Shown in pieces: positions 1-7,544 of a stretch of DNA of 64,000 bases. The translations under genes and the position numbers were made by a program. The notes beneath the pieces are model-generated. The model was not told where the DNA came from, did not search any database, and worked only from the letters and a program-made list of their open reading frames with translations. Origin of the DNA: Chitinophaga horti (GTDB lineage Bacteria; Bacteroidota; Bacteroidia; Chitinophagales; Chitinophagaceae); NCBI RefSeq assembly GCF_022867795.2, contig NZ_CP107006.1:4774001-4838000 (forward strand). The letters are read 5' to 3'. The number at the start of each line of letters is the position of its first letter. The first letter of the stretch is position 1.

Positions 1-509
1 ATATTATTGTTTTCTTAGTCGAGAAACGACAATTAACGCTAAGAGCGCTTAAGAATGTGGCCGGCAAGCAAATTGACTATCATAATGAAGATGTGGATAT
101 GGGATTTGAAAATGTAGTTAAGGCCATACATCTCCCGCTAGTAGCAAAACTGAAATTTCTTGTAACGGTTATAGGGGGAGCCTTTGAACTAGAAAGGCAT
201 ATCGATAAGTTTAAATATAACAAGGTTAAGTTTTCAAATATGCTGATTGGGGACTTGATGTATCTTTTACATTTCGAAAGAAAATTTGCAGGGCAAGAAA
301 AAGTGACTTTGCAAATAGGCACCGATAAATATGTATTGCAATCTTCAGTGGATGGGGGTGGAAGAGATAACCTCTATAGCTATTCAACAGTAAAACAGCC
401 CACACAGCCTGGCGAAGACCCTCAGAATTTTACTGGTTCCCCATCTGAGTATTGGGAGAAATTTGGCGAGGTTTTTTCGATGTTGCGACAACATGGATAT
501 ATAAAGTAA
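1..509 (+). CDS. Unrecognised protein, C-terminal part (5' end outside window)
   Basis: The frame is open from the first bases of the window, so the GTG at 57 is probably internal and this is the C-terminal ~168 residues of a longer protein. I recognise no family. The visible part is soluble, with no signal peptide or membrane segment, and ends in an aromatic/charged tail (EYWEKFGEVFSMLRQHGY). It faces the integrase gene and shares a hairpin with it, so it is probably the outermost cargo gene of the integrated element. Codon use looks more AT-rich than in genes beyond the tRNAs, which fits acquired DNA, though I judged this by eye. Confidence 0.6.
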   Translation, partial: IIVFLVEKRQLTLRALKNVAGKQIDYHNEDVDMGFENVVKAIHLPLVAKLKFLVTVIGGAFELERHIDKFKYNKVKFSNMLIGDLMYLLHFERKFAGQEKVTLQIGTDKYVLQSSVDGGGRDNLYSYSTVKQPTQPGEDPQNFTGSPSEYWEKFGEVFSMLRQHGYIK

Positions 510-532
510 GGAGGCAGTATTCCCGCCTCCTT
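508..532. terminator. Bidirectional hairpin between convergent genes
   Basis: Inverted repeat AAGGAGGC (508-515) / GCCTCCTT (525-532) with a 9-nt loop. It begins inside the stop codon of the gene ending at 509 and lies just past the integrase stop at 547, so it can serve both convergent genes. Confidence 0.6.
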
Positions 533-546
533 TATGGAAGAAAGGA

Positions 547-1803
547 TTATGCAGTGTAGACCGGCTGCCGTTCAGGATTATTCTCTAGCTTTCTTTTCAA
601 TAAATTCATCTCTTCGGCAATCCTGCCCCCCACGATCTTACCATAATGCTGCGTTTGCGCTAAACGTTTATGACCCAGCATCGCAGACACGCTTTCTAAA
701 CTCAGTCCGTTCGCTAACGTTACGGTAGTCGCAAACGTATGGCGGGCAATATGGAACGTCAAGTGCTTTGTAATTTTAGTAAGGTCCGCTATCTCCTTTA
801 AGTAAGCATTCAACTTCTGGTTACTCATCCTTGGCAAAACGCCTTTCCGACTTCGGTAATGCAACTGGCATCCGTATTTATAAATGATTCCCCTTGCCGT
901 TGGCAACAGCGGAATCCGACTCAGCGTAGTGGTTTTCTTTCTCGCTATAATGATCCAACGATCGCCGGACGGCATGCGTGAGATATGCTCCCAGGCCAAA
1001 CGGCTAATGTCCGCGTAAGCCAGGCCGGTATAACACGAGAAGATGAACAGGTCCCTTACAACGTTCAGCCGTTCGCAGGAGAACTGCTTATTCTGTATAC
1101 GCGAGAGTTCCATTTCGTTTAGTGGAACAACATCTATCTCCTTCTTCCGCAGCTTAAACTCTGAAAAAGGATCAGAAGCAATCCATTTACGCTTGACCGC
1201 ATCGATGACTACAGACTTAAACGTCTGAAAATACTTTACTGTCGTATTGTTCGAAAGTCCTCTTATTGCCTTCAGCCAGGTAGTCAAGTCCTTAGCAAAG
1301 GCAAAGTCCAGTGAGGATAGCGGGATGTCATTTTTTCCGTATTTGTATAGTATGAAATCCCCTATACATCTTCTTATTCTATCCAGCCGCTGCCAGGTCA
1401 CTACTGCATAATCTTCACCGATTAAGGATTTCACGACCTCCAGATAATCAGCATACACCTCCATCAACATGTAAACTTTTCTCTTCGAAATGTTGCCCTT
1501 CAGAAAATCAATAAGAAGAGGTGCTGTCAATACCTTTCCCTGTTCTAATAAATCAAGTTTGGCTCTTGTGACTTGACTGGTAAGTGCATCCAGGTACGCA
1601 TTCAAGGTTCGGGCATTTTCTTTGCTCCCCTCTGCCCTACCAAAATTTTGATTCCATCGATCAACATTCCACGTTCGCTTGGTTGAAAATTCCTTCGAAA
1701 CACCATCTACAGTAACCCTTAAGTAGATGTACTTTACAGGGCCCTTCTTTTTCCTTTTTGACTGCTTTAAAAAAAACAGCACACCGACACTTTGTTCTAA
1801 CAT
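547..1803 (-). CDS. Tyrosine-type site-specific integrase, IntDOT-like
   Basis: Integrates or excises a mobile element by DNA strand exchange. Layout of the 418 residues: arm-binding N-terminal domain (~1-90, basic and rich in beta strands), SAM-like core-binding domain (~105-215), catalytic domain (~225-400). Visible catalytic residues are K290, H351-x-x-R354 followed by H355, H378 (in LGHKR) and nucleophile Y387 (QHYGK). The first catalytic Arg, normally in TGLR, is replaced: the motif reads TGLAYAD, with Ala262 at that position. The conjugative-transposon integrase IntDOT is known to lack this Arg as well, so the enzyme is probably active. The gene lies ~300 bp from a tRNA-Pro 3' end, as expected at an island junction. 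Confidence 0.93.
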   Translation of the reverse strand: MLEQSVGVLFFLKQSKRKKKGPVKYIYLRVTVDGVSKEFSTKRTWNVDRWNQNFGRAEGSKENARTLNAYLDALTSQVTRAKLDLLEQGKVLTAPLLIDFLKGNISKRKVYMLMEVYADYLEVVKSLIGEDYAVVTWQRLDRIRRCIGDFILYKYGKNDIPLSSLDFAFAKDLTTWLKAIRGLSNNTTVKYFQTFKSVVIDAVKRKWIASDPFSEFKLRKKEIDVVPLNEMELSRIQNKQFSCERLNVVRDLFIFSCYTGLAYADISRLAWEHISRMPSGDRWIIIARKKTTTLSRIPLLPTARGIIYKYGCQLHYRSRKGVLPRMSNQKLNAYLKEIADLTKITKHLTFHIARHTFATTVTLANGLSLESVSAMLGHKRLAQTQHYGKIVGGRIAEEMNLLKRKLENNPERQPVYTA

Positions 1804-2001
1804 AACAATCTGTTTTTAAGTGAATAAAAATCAGATTGATGCGATAAGAAATCAAGATGTTTAAGACTTGAACAAGTTGATTTACAATCATTTAAATGCA
1901 AATTCGTGGCACTTTTTTCGCGCTTTAAAAAGTGCCACGATTTACGCACATTAATTTCATGCGAATCCGTAAATTTTACTTGTTCTAAGTCAGCGCAAAA
2001 A
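1804..2001. other. Integrase-proximal junction region, repeat-rich
   Basis: No gene. AT-rich DNA upstream of the integrase start, expected to hold its promoter and possibly arm- or core-type integrase sites. It contains a 13-bp hairpin (1905-1939) and an imperfect inverted pair, GACTTGAACAAGT (1865-1877) against ACTTGTTCTAAGTC (1978-1991, one inserted base). The island end (att site) should lie here or in the tRNA-Pro 3' end, but its partner is outside the window. Confidence 0.45.
1905..1939. repeat. 13-bp perfect inverted repeat near integrase
   Basis: Arms CGTGGCACTTTTT (1905-1917) and AAAAAGTGCCACG (1927-1939) around a 9-nt spacer. It could be a terminator, an integrase/excisionase site, or part of the att region. 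The inner CACTTTTTT/AAAAAGTGCC recurs in the hairpin region downstream of dnaA (2346-2370). Confidence 0.6.
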
Positions 2002-2029
2002 AAACGCCTGCAATTTCTTGCAGGCGTTT
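2002..2029. terminator. Strong hairpin, probable terminator
   Basis: AAACGCCTGCAA / TTGCAGGCGTTT, a 12-bp perfect stem with a 4-nt loop, preceded by an A-run and followed by a short T-run. It is the second hairpin beyond the tRNA operon and may also insulate the integrated element from host transcription. Confidence 0.65.
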
Positions 2030-2062
2030 CTTATGAATTATTTGATGAGATAAATGCAAACA

Positions 2063-2097
2063 AAAAGGGCTTTCGATCTGTGATCAAAAGCCCTTTT
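2063..2097 (-). terminator. Terminator of the tRNA-Ser/tRNA-Pro operon
   Basis: AAAAGGGCTTT and AAAGCCCTTTT arms around a ~13-nt loop, 7 nt beyond the tRNA-Pro 3' end on the minus strand, with T-rich flanks in transcript sense. Confidence 0.7.
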
Positions 2098-2103
2098 GCT
2101 TAG

Positions 2104-2178
2104 TCGGGATGGCAAGATTCGAACTTGCGACCTCCTGCTCCCAAAGCAGGCGCGATAACCGGACTACGCTACATCCCG
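2104..2178 (-). tRNA. tRNA-Pro (anticodon TGG)
   Basis: The minus strand folds as a cloverleaf: acceptor CGGGATG/CATCCCG, anticodon stem CCTGC/GCAGG around loop TTTGGGA (anticodon TGG, reads CCA), T arm GCAAG-TTCGAAT-CTTGC, discriminator A. CCA is not encoded. Its 3' end faces the integrase gene, so it is the natural candidate attachment site of the element to the left. Confidence 0.96.
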
Positions 2179-2198
2179 AACTATTTGCCGGAGTTTCG

Positions 2199-2287
2199 CG
2201 GTGAGGGAGGGATTCGAACCCTCGGTACAGTTTGACCCGTACGCCGGTTTAGCAAACCGGTCCTTTCGGCCACTCAGGCACCTCACC
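2199..2287 (-). tRNA. tRNA-Ser (anticodon GCT)
   Basis: 89 nt with a long variable arm, as in class II tRNAs. Acceptor GGTGAGG/CCTCACC, anticodon stem CCGGT/ACCGG around TTGCTAA (anticodon GCT, reads AGC/AGT), T-loop TTCGAAT, discriminator G. It lies 20 bp upstream of tRNA-Pro in the same transcriptional direction. Confidence 0.96.
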
Positions 2288-2306
2288 GTACCGTTTGAAT
2301 GGGATG

Positions 2307-2337
2307 CAAAAATAGGAATATTTTGTTAATCTCCAAA
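2307..2337 (-). promoter_or_regulatory. Promoter of the tRNA operon
   Basis: On the minus strand TTTG (2337-2334), a 19-bp spacer, then TATTTTTG (2314-2307). This matches the Bacteroidota primary sigma consensus TTTG-N19-TAnnTTTG exactly, 19 bp before the tRNA-Ser 5' end. Confidence 0.75.
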
Positions 2338-2345
2338 AGCTAGTT

Positions 2346-2387
2346 CACTTTTTTGAAAAAAAAGTGCCGGAAACTTTTCCGGCACTT
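2346..2387 (-). terminator. dnaA terminator
   Basis: Stem AAGTGCCGGAAA / TTCCGGCACTT (2362-2387) followed in transcript sense by a run of T, about 35 bp past the dnaA stop. An overlapping weaker pair CACTTTTTT/AAAAAAGTG flanks it. Confidence 0.8.
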
Positions 2388-2421
2388 CAAATGTCTTGTT
2401 TTCTCAGAGGTATAAATCGGT

Positions 2422-3855
2422 CTACATGGCCGCCAGCTGCACTTTTTGCTGCAATTCAACAACGCTGTCTCTAAATGTATTATCGGTATCCATCAAATCT
2501 TTCACTGTCTGACAAGAGTGAATTACGGTGGTGTGATCGCGGCCGCCAAAGTGCTCTCCGATCGTTTTAAGCGAGTTCTTTGTAAATGATTTTGCGAGGT
2601 ACATCGTAATCTGACGAGCCTGTACAATCTCACGTTTGCGCGTTTTCTGCAGCAGTTTGTCGTAAGGCACATCAAAGTATTCGCATACCATTTTCTGAAT
2701 ACTCTCGATGGTAATTTCTTTGGAAGATGTTTTTACGAAAGACTTCAGTACGCGCTTAGCCAGCTCCAGGTCAATCTCCTTACGGTTCAATGACGATTGT
2801 GCCAGCAGGGAGATCAATGCACCTTCCAGTTCACGAACGTTGCTCTGGATATTATAGGCTACGTATTTAATTACTTCCTTCGGCATTTCCAGTCCGTCGT
2901 TGCGCATTTTCATCTCGAGGATTTCCATACGTGTTTCGAAGTCGGGCAGTTGAATGTCGGCGCTTAGCCCCCAACGGAAGCGGCTGAGCAAACGCTCCTG
3001 CACGCCGTCGAGATCTTTAGGCGGTTTGTCGGAAGTAAGGATCAGTTGTTTGCCGGATTGATGCAGGTGGTTAAAGATGGCGAAAAACGCATCCTGTGAT
3101 TTCTCTGCACGGGCAAAAAACTGGATGTCATCTACGATCAGCACATCAATGAGCTGGTAGAAGTGAATGAAGTCATTGATAATATTGTTCTTCGAGTGAT
3201 CGATGAACTGGTTGATAAACTTTTCTGCGCTCACGTACAGCACCGCCTTATTGGGGGCCTGACGCTTTACCTCGTTACCGATCGCCTGTGCAAGGTGTGT
3301 TTTACCTAAACCTACGCCACCATATATTACCAGTGGATTAAAAGAGGTACCACCCGGCTTGTCGCTCACTGTTTTACCAGCACGGCGGGCAACACGGTTA
3401 GAGTCACCTTCGATGAACATTTCGAAAGTGTAGTTTGGATTCAGTTGTGAATCGATCTGTACCCTCTTAATACCAGGGATGACAAATGGATTTTTAACCG
3501 GATTCTGGATCGTCAGCGGAAAATCTACTTCGCTGTCCTTTTGTGGTTTGGAGAACTGCGTTGGCATGTTCACTGTTTTGGGATGCTGGTGGGGTGTTCC
3601 ATTCTCCACAACGATGCGATACTCCAGTCTCGCCTCTTTCCCTAATTCCCGCTTAATTGTTTTCCCTAACAAACCTACATAGTGCTCTTCGAGGTATTCG
3701 TAAAAAAACTGACTTGGTACCTGAATGGTTAAAACATTGTTTTCAAGCTTGATAGGTTTTATCGGTTCAAACCATGTTTTAAACGGCTGCCACTCCACTA
3801 TATCCCTGATTATATTCAGACACCTTTCCCAAACTTGTTCGCAAGTTTTATTCAT
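2422..3855 (-). CDS. dnaA: Chromosomal replication initiator DnaA
   Basis: ATP-dependent initiator that binds DnaA boxes and opens oriC. The 477 residues show domain I (~1-85, EWQPFKTWFEPI-type N-terminus), a linker (~86-135), an AAA+ domain III with Walker A GGVGLGKT (179-186) and Walker B VLIVDDIQ (238-245), and a helix-turn-helix domain IV with the signature GGRDHTTVIHSC (437-448). Full length for the family. It stands alone; dnaN does not follow it, and its neighbours are tRNAs and a divergent DUF3127 gene. Three TTTTCAACR sites within 120 bp upstream may mediate autoregulation. Confidence 0.98.
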   Translation of the reverse strand: MNKTCEQVWERCLNIIRDIVEWQPFKTWFEPIKPIKLENNVLTIQVPSQFFYEYLEEHYVGLLGKTIKRELGKEARLEYRIVVENGTPHQHPKTVNMPTQFSKPQKDSEVDFPLTIQNPVKNPFVIPGIKRVQIDSQLNPNYTFEMFIEGDSNRVARRAGKTVSDKPGGTSFNPLVIYGGVGLGKTHLAQAIGNEVKRQAPNKAVLYVSAEKFINQFIDHSKNNIINDFIHFYQLIDVLIVDDIQFFARAEKSQDAFFAIFNHLHQSGKQLILTSDKPPKDLDGVQERLLSRFRWGLSADIQLPDFETRMEILEMKMRNDGLEMPKEVIKYVAYNIQSNVRELEGALISLLAQSSLNRKEIDLELAKRVLKSFVKTSSKEITIESIQKMVCEYFDVPYDKLLQKTRKREIVQARQITMYLAKSFTKNSLKTIGEHFGGRDHTTVIHSCQTVKDLMDTDNTFRDSVVELQQKVQLAAM

Positions 3856-4410
3856 TTAGTAAAAAATAATTATTCGTTTATTAATTAGGGTGTTCTCGAA
3901 TACAAACTTTTCAACGTAGGCTGTTGAAAAATTATTTGACAGGATGACGAATATCTGTAGAAAATGTTGAAAAAAAAATTTATCTAACCTTGTTTCTTAA
4001 CCCACAATTACAGATTGTCATACTCCGCCTCACCCATATCTCCACTTCTCTCAAACTGCCATCCAGTCTATGTTTCAGCCGATTCGCCTGCTAAACCAAA
4101 TGCTAAATAAATGCCTTTGCTTTCATCATCATACCCATACATTAGTCACGCTATTTAATATATTAACAAGCATAACCGGTAAAATAACATTGCCCTTCCC
4201 TGGCACCGCTTCAGCTCCCTCCCGAACCACTTAATAAAGGTCCATTTTAGAGGGTTATCACCATACCTCGGTTTACCGGGGCGGCAAAGGTCGTGCAAAT
4301 TTTGAAGGATGCAAGCGATTTTGCTAATAACTTGTGGAAAAATTTATTTTCTCCTGACGGAAGTGAATGACTTATCTTTGGCCCACTGAACATTTTAAAT
4401 CTATTTTGCT
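3856..4410. other. Long AT-rich intergenic region upstream of dnaA
   Basis: No gene seen in 555 bp between divergent dnaA and the DUF3127 gene. It carries three DnaA-box-like nonamers TTTTCAACR, at 3908-3916 (+), 3922-3930 (-) and 3965-3973 (-), plus one exact TTWTNCACA match on the minus strand (TTTTCCACA, 4333-4341). AT-rich tracts occur at 3860-3890, 3970-3990 and 4150-4180. It may be a dnaA control region or part of oriC. In Bacteroidota oriC is not always next to dnaA, so this stays a hypothesis. Confidence 0.4.
4373..4380 (+). promoter_or_regulatory. -7 box of the DUF3127 gene
   Basis: TATCTTTG matches TAnnTTTG and lies 30 bp before the ATG at 4411. No clear upstream TTTG element at the usual distance. 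Confidence 0.5.
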
Positions 4411-4803
4411 ATGAGTTTTGAAATTACCGGAAAGCTGGTTGTAAAGTATAATACGATGCAACGCAGCGAAACGTTTAAGACGAGAGAATTTGTGATCGAG
4501 AAATCCGATGACATCAATGGCCGTATCATCACCAACTATATAAAGTTCCAGGCAGTTCAGGACAGAACAGCAATAGTTGACCGTTTTAACGAAGGCGAAA
4601 CTGTAAAAGTATACTTTAACATCAGGGGTACCCGGTGGGAAAAAGACGGTAAAGTGAACTACATCACCAACCTCGACGCATGGCGCATGGAAGCAATGAT
4701 GCAGGACGCAGCCGGTGGCGGCGATCGTATGCCGGACTACAACGCTCCGCAGGCACCTTCCTTTAATGGTGGCGCTGCAGGTGGCGACGACCTTCCTTTC
4801 TAA
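4411..4803 (+). CDS. DUF3127 domain-containing protein
   Basis: Small 130-residue cytosolic protein of a Bacteroidota family whose function is unknown. The DUF3127 domain covers about 1-95, with typical motifs TFKTREFVIE, YIKFQAVQD and KVYFNIRGTRWE. The tail (~97-130) is Gly/Pro-rich, low complexity and ends GGDDLPF. Together, a beta-rich N-terminal domain and an acidic aromatic tip recall single-stranded-DNA-binding proteins; this is an analogy, not an assignment. It is monocistronic, with its own -7 box and a strong terminator. Confidence 0.85.
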   Translation: MSFEITGKLVVKYNTMQRSETFKTREFVIEKSDDINGRIITNYIKFQAVQDRTAIVDRFNEGETVKVYFNIRGTRWEKDGKVNYITNLDAWRMEAMMQDAAGGGDRMPDYNAPQAPSFNGGAAGGDDLPF

Positions 4804-4825
4804 TCGAAGCATATCCTCTCTATAC

Positions 4826-4857
4826 AGCCGCACTCTACAGGGTGCGGCTTTTTTTAT
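4826..4857 (+). terminator. Terminator of the DUF3127 gene
   Basis: AGCCGCAC / GTGCGGCT stem with an 8-nt loop followed by T7, 23 bp past the stop. Confidence 0.85.
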
Positions 4858-4913
4858 ACAGACAGGTCAGCTTGTCAGCCACACTGCCACATGGCAGTTT
4901 TATCTGTTCTCCG

Positions 4914-4921
4914 TATCTTTG
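4914..4921 (+). promoter_or_regulatory. -7 box of the COG2509 flavoprotein gene
   Basis: TATCTTTG, 34 bp before the ATG at 4956; same octamer and near-identical distance as for the DUF3127 gene. Confidence 0.5.
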
Positions 4922-4955
4922 CCTCGTTTTAGGATAAATACCTAACCAGCTCAAT

Positions 4956-6527
4956 ATGATACAACAAGTCTCTCTTAAGGTACTTCCTGCGGAAGCATTT
5001 TCCGATACTGCACTTACAAAACTTGCAGCCACCTCTCTCGGCGTAAAGCCCAAAGACATTACCGGTTTTAATTTACTGAAACGTTCTATAGACGCACGCT
5101 CGCGTCAACAGGTATATTATGTATTAACCATGCAGGTGTTCGTGAACGAACCCTTCCAGGACCGGCCACACCTGCGCTTTCAATACGACGCACTGCCGGC
5201 CAACGCGCCGCAGGCTGTTATAATAGGAGCCGGTCCTGCCGGACTGTTTGCCGCCCTGCGTCTCATAGAACTCGGCGTAAAACCCATCGTACTCGAAAGA
5301 GGAAAGGATGTGCGCAGCCGCCGCCGCGACCTGGCAGCGCTGAACAAAACAGGCATCGTAAACCCGGACTCCAACTATTGCTTCGGCGAAGGCGGTGCAG
5401 GCACGTATTCCGACGGAAAGTTGTATACGCGCTCCAACAAACGCGGCGACATCAACCGTATTCTTCATATCTTTTGTCACTTCGGTGCCACAGAAAAGAT
5501 CATCTACGATGCACACCCGCACATCGGCACCAACAAACTGCCGCATATCATTACGGCCATGCGCGAACAGATCGAAGCCTGTGGCGGCGAAGTGCACTTT
5601 GAACAGAAGGTAAACGACCTTTTAATCAGCGATAACAACATTACAGGCGTTACCACGACTGCCGGCGCCAGCTTTCATGCATCGCATGTGGTACTGGCTA
5701 CCGGCCACTCGGCCCGTGATATCTTTACGATGCTTCACCAACGTAATGTATTAATAGAAGCCAAACCTTTTGCACTGGGGGTGCGTGTAGAACATCCGCA
5801 ATGGCTGATCGATATGGCGCAGTACCACTGTACACATCGTGGCGACTTTTTGCCACCGGCCAGCTATAGCCTGGTGGAACAGGTAGAAGGCCGTGGGGTA
5901 TTTTCATTTTGTATGTGCCCGGGAGGCATCATCGCTCCTGCCGCAACCGATCCGGGAGAACTGGTGGTCAATGGCTGGTCGCCTTCGAAACGTGACAATC
6001 CATTTGCCAACTCGGGTATGGTGGTTACAGTAGATGAATCAGACTTTGCCCCTTTTGCCAAACACGGCCCGCTGGCTGCCATGTACTTCCAGCAGCAGGT
6101 GGAACGTAATGCCTTTAAAGCAGGTGGCGGCAACTTCGTAGCGCCCGCACAACGCATGAGCGACTTTGTAGAGAAACGTATATCCAGTTCTTTACCGGAA
6201 TGCTCTTACATCCCCGGCGTAAACAGCGCCGATCTTCGTACCGTGCTTCCGGCCTCCGTACACAAACGATTAGGCGCAGCCTTCAAAGCTTTCGGCAAAA
6301 AGATGAAGAACTATTATACATCGGAAGCCATACTCGTAGCAACCGAATCGCGTACCTCGTCCCCGGTACGCATACCCCGCGACAATAATACGCTCATGCA
6401 TCCGCAGGTAAAAGGACTGTACCCCTGCGGTGAGGGCGCAGGATATGCAGGGGGAATCGTATCCGCCGCGATGGACGGTGAGCGCATTGCAGAAGTGATC
6501 GCTGCTACCGTCGGCAAAGCCCATTAA
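4956..6527 (+). CDS. NAD(P)/FAD-dependent oxidoreductase, COG2509 type
   Basis: Predicted flavin-dependent dehydrogenase of unknown substrate, cytosolic, 523 residues. An N-terminal ~80-residue domain characteristic of this family precedes the Rossmann dinucleotide site GAGPAG (91-96) and the adenine-side acid in IVLERG. The family motif GEGGAGTYSDGKL is at 144-156, and the C-terminal FAD-contacting stretch CGEGAGYAGGI is near 490. The size matches the family. The gene is monocistronic by spacing, with about 80 bp to the following ABC gene. No partner gene reveals the substrate. Confidence 0.9.
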   Translation: MIQQVSLKVLPAEAFSDTALTKLAATSLGVKPKDITGFNLLKRSIDARSRQQVYYVLTMQVFVNEPFQDRPHLRFQYDALPANAPQAVIIGAGPAGLFAALRLIELGVKPIVLERGKDVRSRRRDLAALNKTGIVNPDSNYCFGEGGAGTYSDGKLYTRSNKRGDINRILHIFCHFGATEKIIYDAHPHIGTNKLPHIITAMREQIEACGGEVHFEQKVNDLLISDNNITGVTTTAGASFHASHVVLATGHSARDIFTMLHQRNVLIEAKPFALGVRVEHPQWLIDMAQYHCTHRGDFLPPASYSLVEQVEGRGVFSFCMCPGGIIAPAATDPGELVVNGWSPSKRDNPFANSGMVVTVDESDFAPFAKHGPLAAMYFQQQVERNAFKAGGGNFVAPAQRMSDFVEKRISSSLPECSYIPGVNSADLRTVLPASVHKRLGAAFKAFGKKMKNYYTSEAILVATESRTSSPVRIPRDNNTLMHPQVKGLYPCGEGAGYAGGIVSAAMDGERIAEVIAATVGKAH

Positions 6528-6608
6528 TACTGACAAAAAACGGGTTGGTGTAACAAATGCTTGTAACGCCCGCAATAATCCCTTAATTTAAGGTGATTAA
6601 TTATTGCT

Positions 6609-7532
6609 ATGAACCTACTCGACATCCAGCACCTGAAAAAGCACTACGCTACGCACAAAGCGGTCGACGACATCAGCTTTTCCATTCCGCAGGGCAGCAT
6701 ATTTGGATTACTAGGCCCCAACGGCGCCGGTAAAACCACGCTACTACGCATGATTACCGGCATTTTTTACCCGGATGAAGGACAAATCCTTTTCGACGGC
6801 AGAAAGTTTGATCCGGGCAATGACATCCGCCACATCGGTTATATGCCGGAGGAACGCGGCCTGTACAAAAAGATGAAGGTAGGCGAACAGGTGAAATACC
6901 TCGGCCGCCTCAAAGGCCTGTCCGAAAAGGAAGTAAAGGAAAAGATCGATTATTGGTTTACGAAGTTTGAGATCACTTCCTGGTATAATAAAAAGATAGA
7001 AGAACTAAGTAAGGGCATGAGCCAGAAGGTACAGTTCATCTCCACCATCCTGCACGAACCCAAATTGCTGATCCTGGACGAACCTTTCTCCGGCTTAGAT
7101 CCCATCAACTCAAAACTGATACAGGACGAGATCTTTGAACTGAGCCGCAAAGGAACAACGATCATCTTTTCCACACACCGCATGGAGCAGGTAGAGGAAA
7201 TTTGCGACCATATCGTATTGGTAAATAAAGGAAAGAAGGTTCTCGACGGACCGGTAAAGCAGATCAAACAAGACTTTAAGAAGCATGAATATAAGGTGGG
7301 AGTGGGACAAATGCCCAACCCGGCGCAAATGGCGACTTATCACTTTACGATCGTGAAGCAGCACGACCATGCTTACACGGTAAAGATCAATGAAGACAGT
7401 AAAACGAACGACATCCTCTCCCACTTCATCCGGCACGACATTCCGATTACTTACTTCGAAGAGCTGCTTCCTACGATCAATGAAGTATTTATTCAACAAG
7501 TAAGTGTTACCGGCGAAACTGTCCAACAATAA
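6609..7532 (+). CDS. ABC transporter ATP-binding protein (NatA-like)
   Basis: ATPase subunit of an ABC-2 exporter. Walker A GPNGAGKT (36-43), signature LSKGM (133-137), Walker B LLILDEP with D-loop SGLD (153-164), H-loop His189; the C-terminal ~90 residues form the extension common in this subgroup. It is followed after 12 bp by its permease, so the two form a transcription unit. Homologous pairs are annotated as Na+ or drug/peptide exporters; the substrate here cannot be read from sequence. Confidence 0.93.
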   Translation: MNLLDIQHLKKHYATHKAVDDISFSIPQGSIFGLLGPNGAGKTTLLRMITGIFYPDEGQILFDGRKFDPGNDIRHIGYMPEERGLYKKMKVGEQVKYLGRLKGLSEKEVKEKIDYWFTKFEITSWYNKKIEELSKGMSQKVQFISTILHEPKLLILDEPFSGLDPINSKLIQDEIFELSRKGTTIIFSTHRMEQVEEICDHIVLVNKGKKVLDGPVKQIKQDFKKHEYKVGVGQMPNPAQMATYHFTIVKQHDHAYTVKINEDSKTNDILSHFIRHDIPITYFEELLPTINEVFIQQVSVTGETVQQ

Positions 7533-7544
7533 AACCTGACTGCT

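Noticed and set aside
534-728. Small open frame opposite the integrase 3' end
   Set aside because: It is antisense to the integrase catalytic C-terminus, begins in the terminator hairpin and has a composition of shadow sequence.
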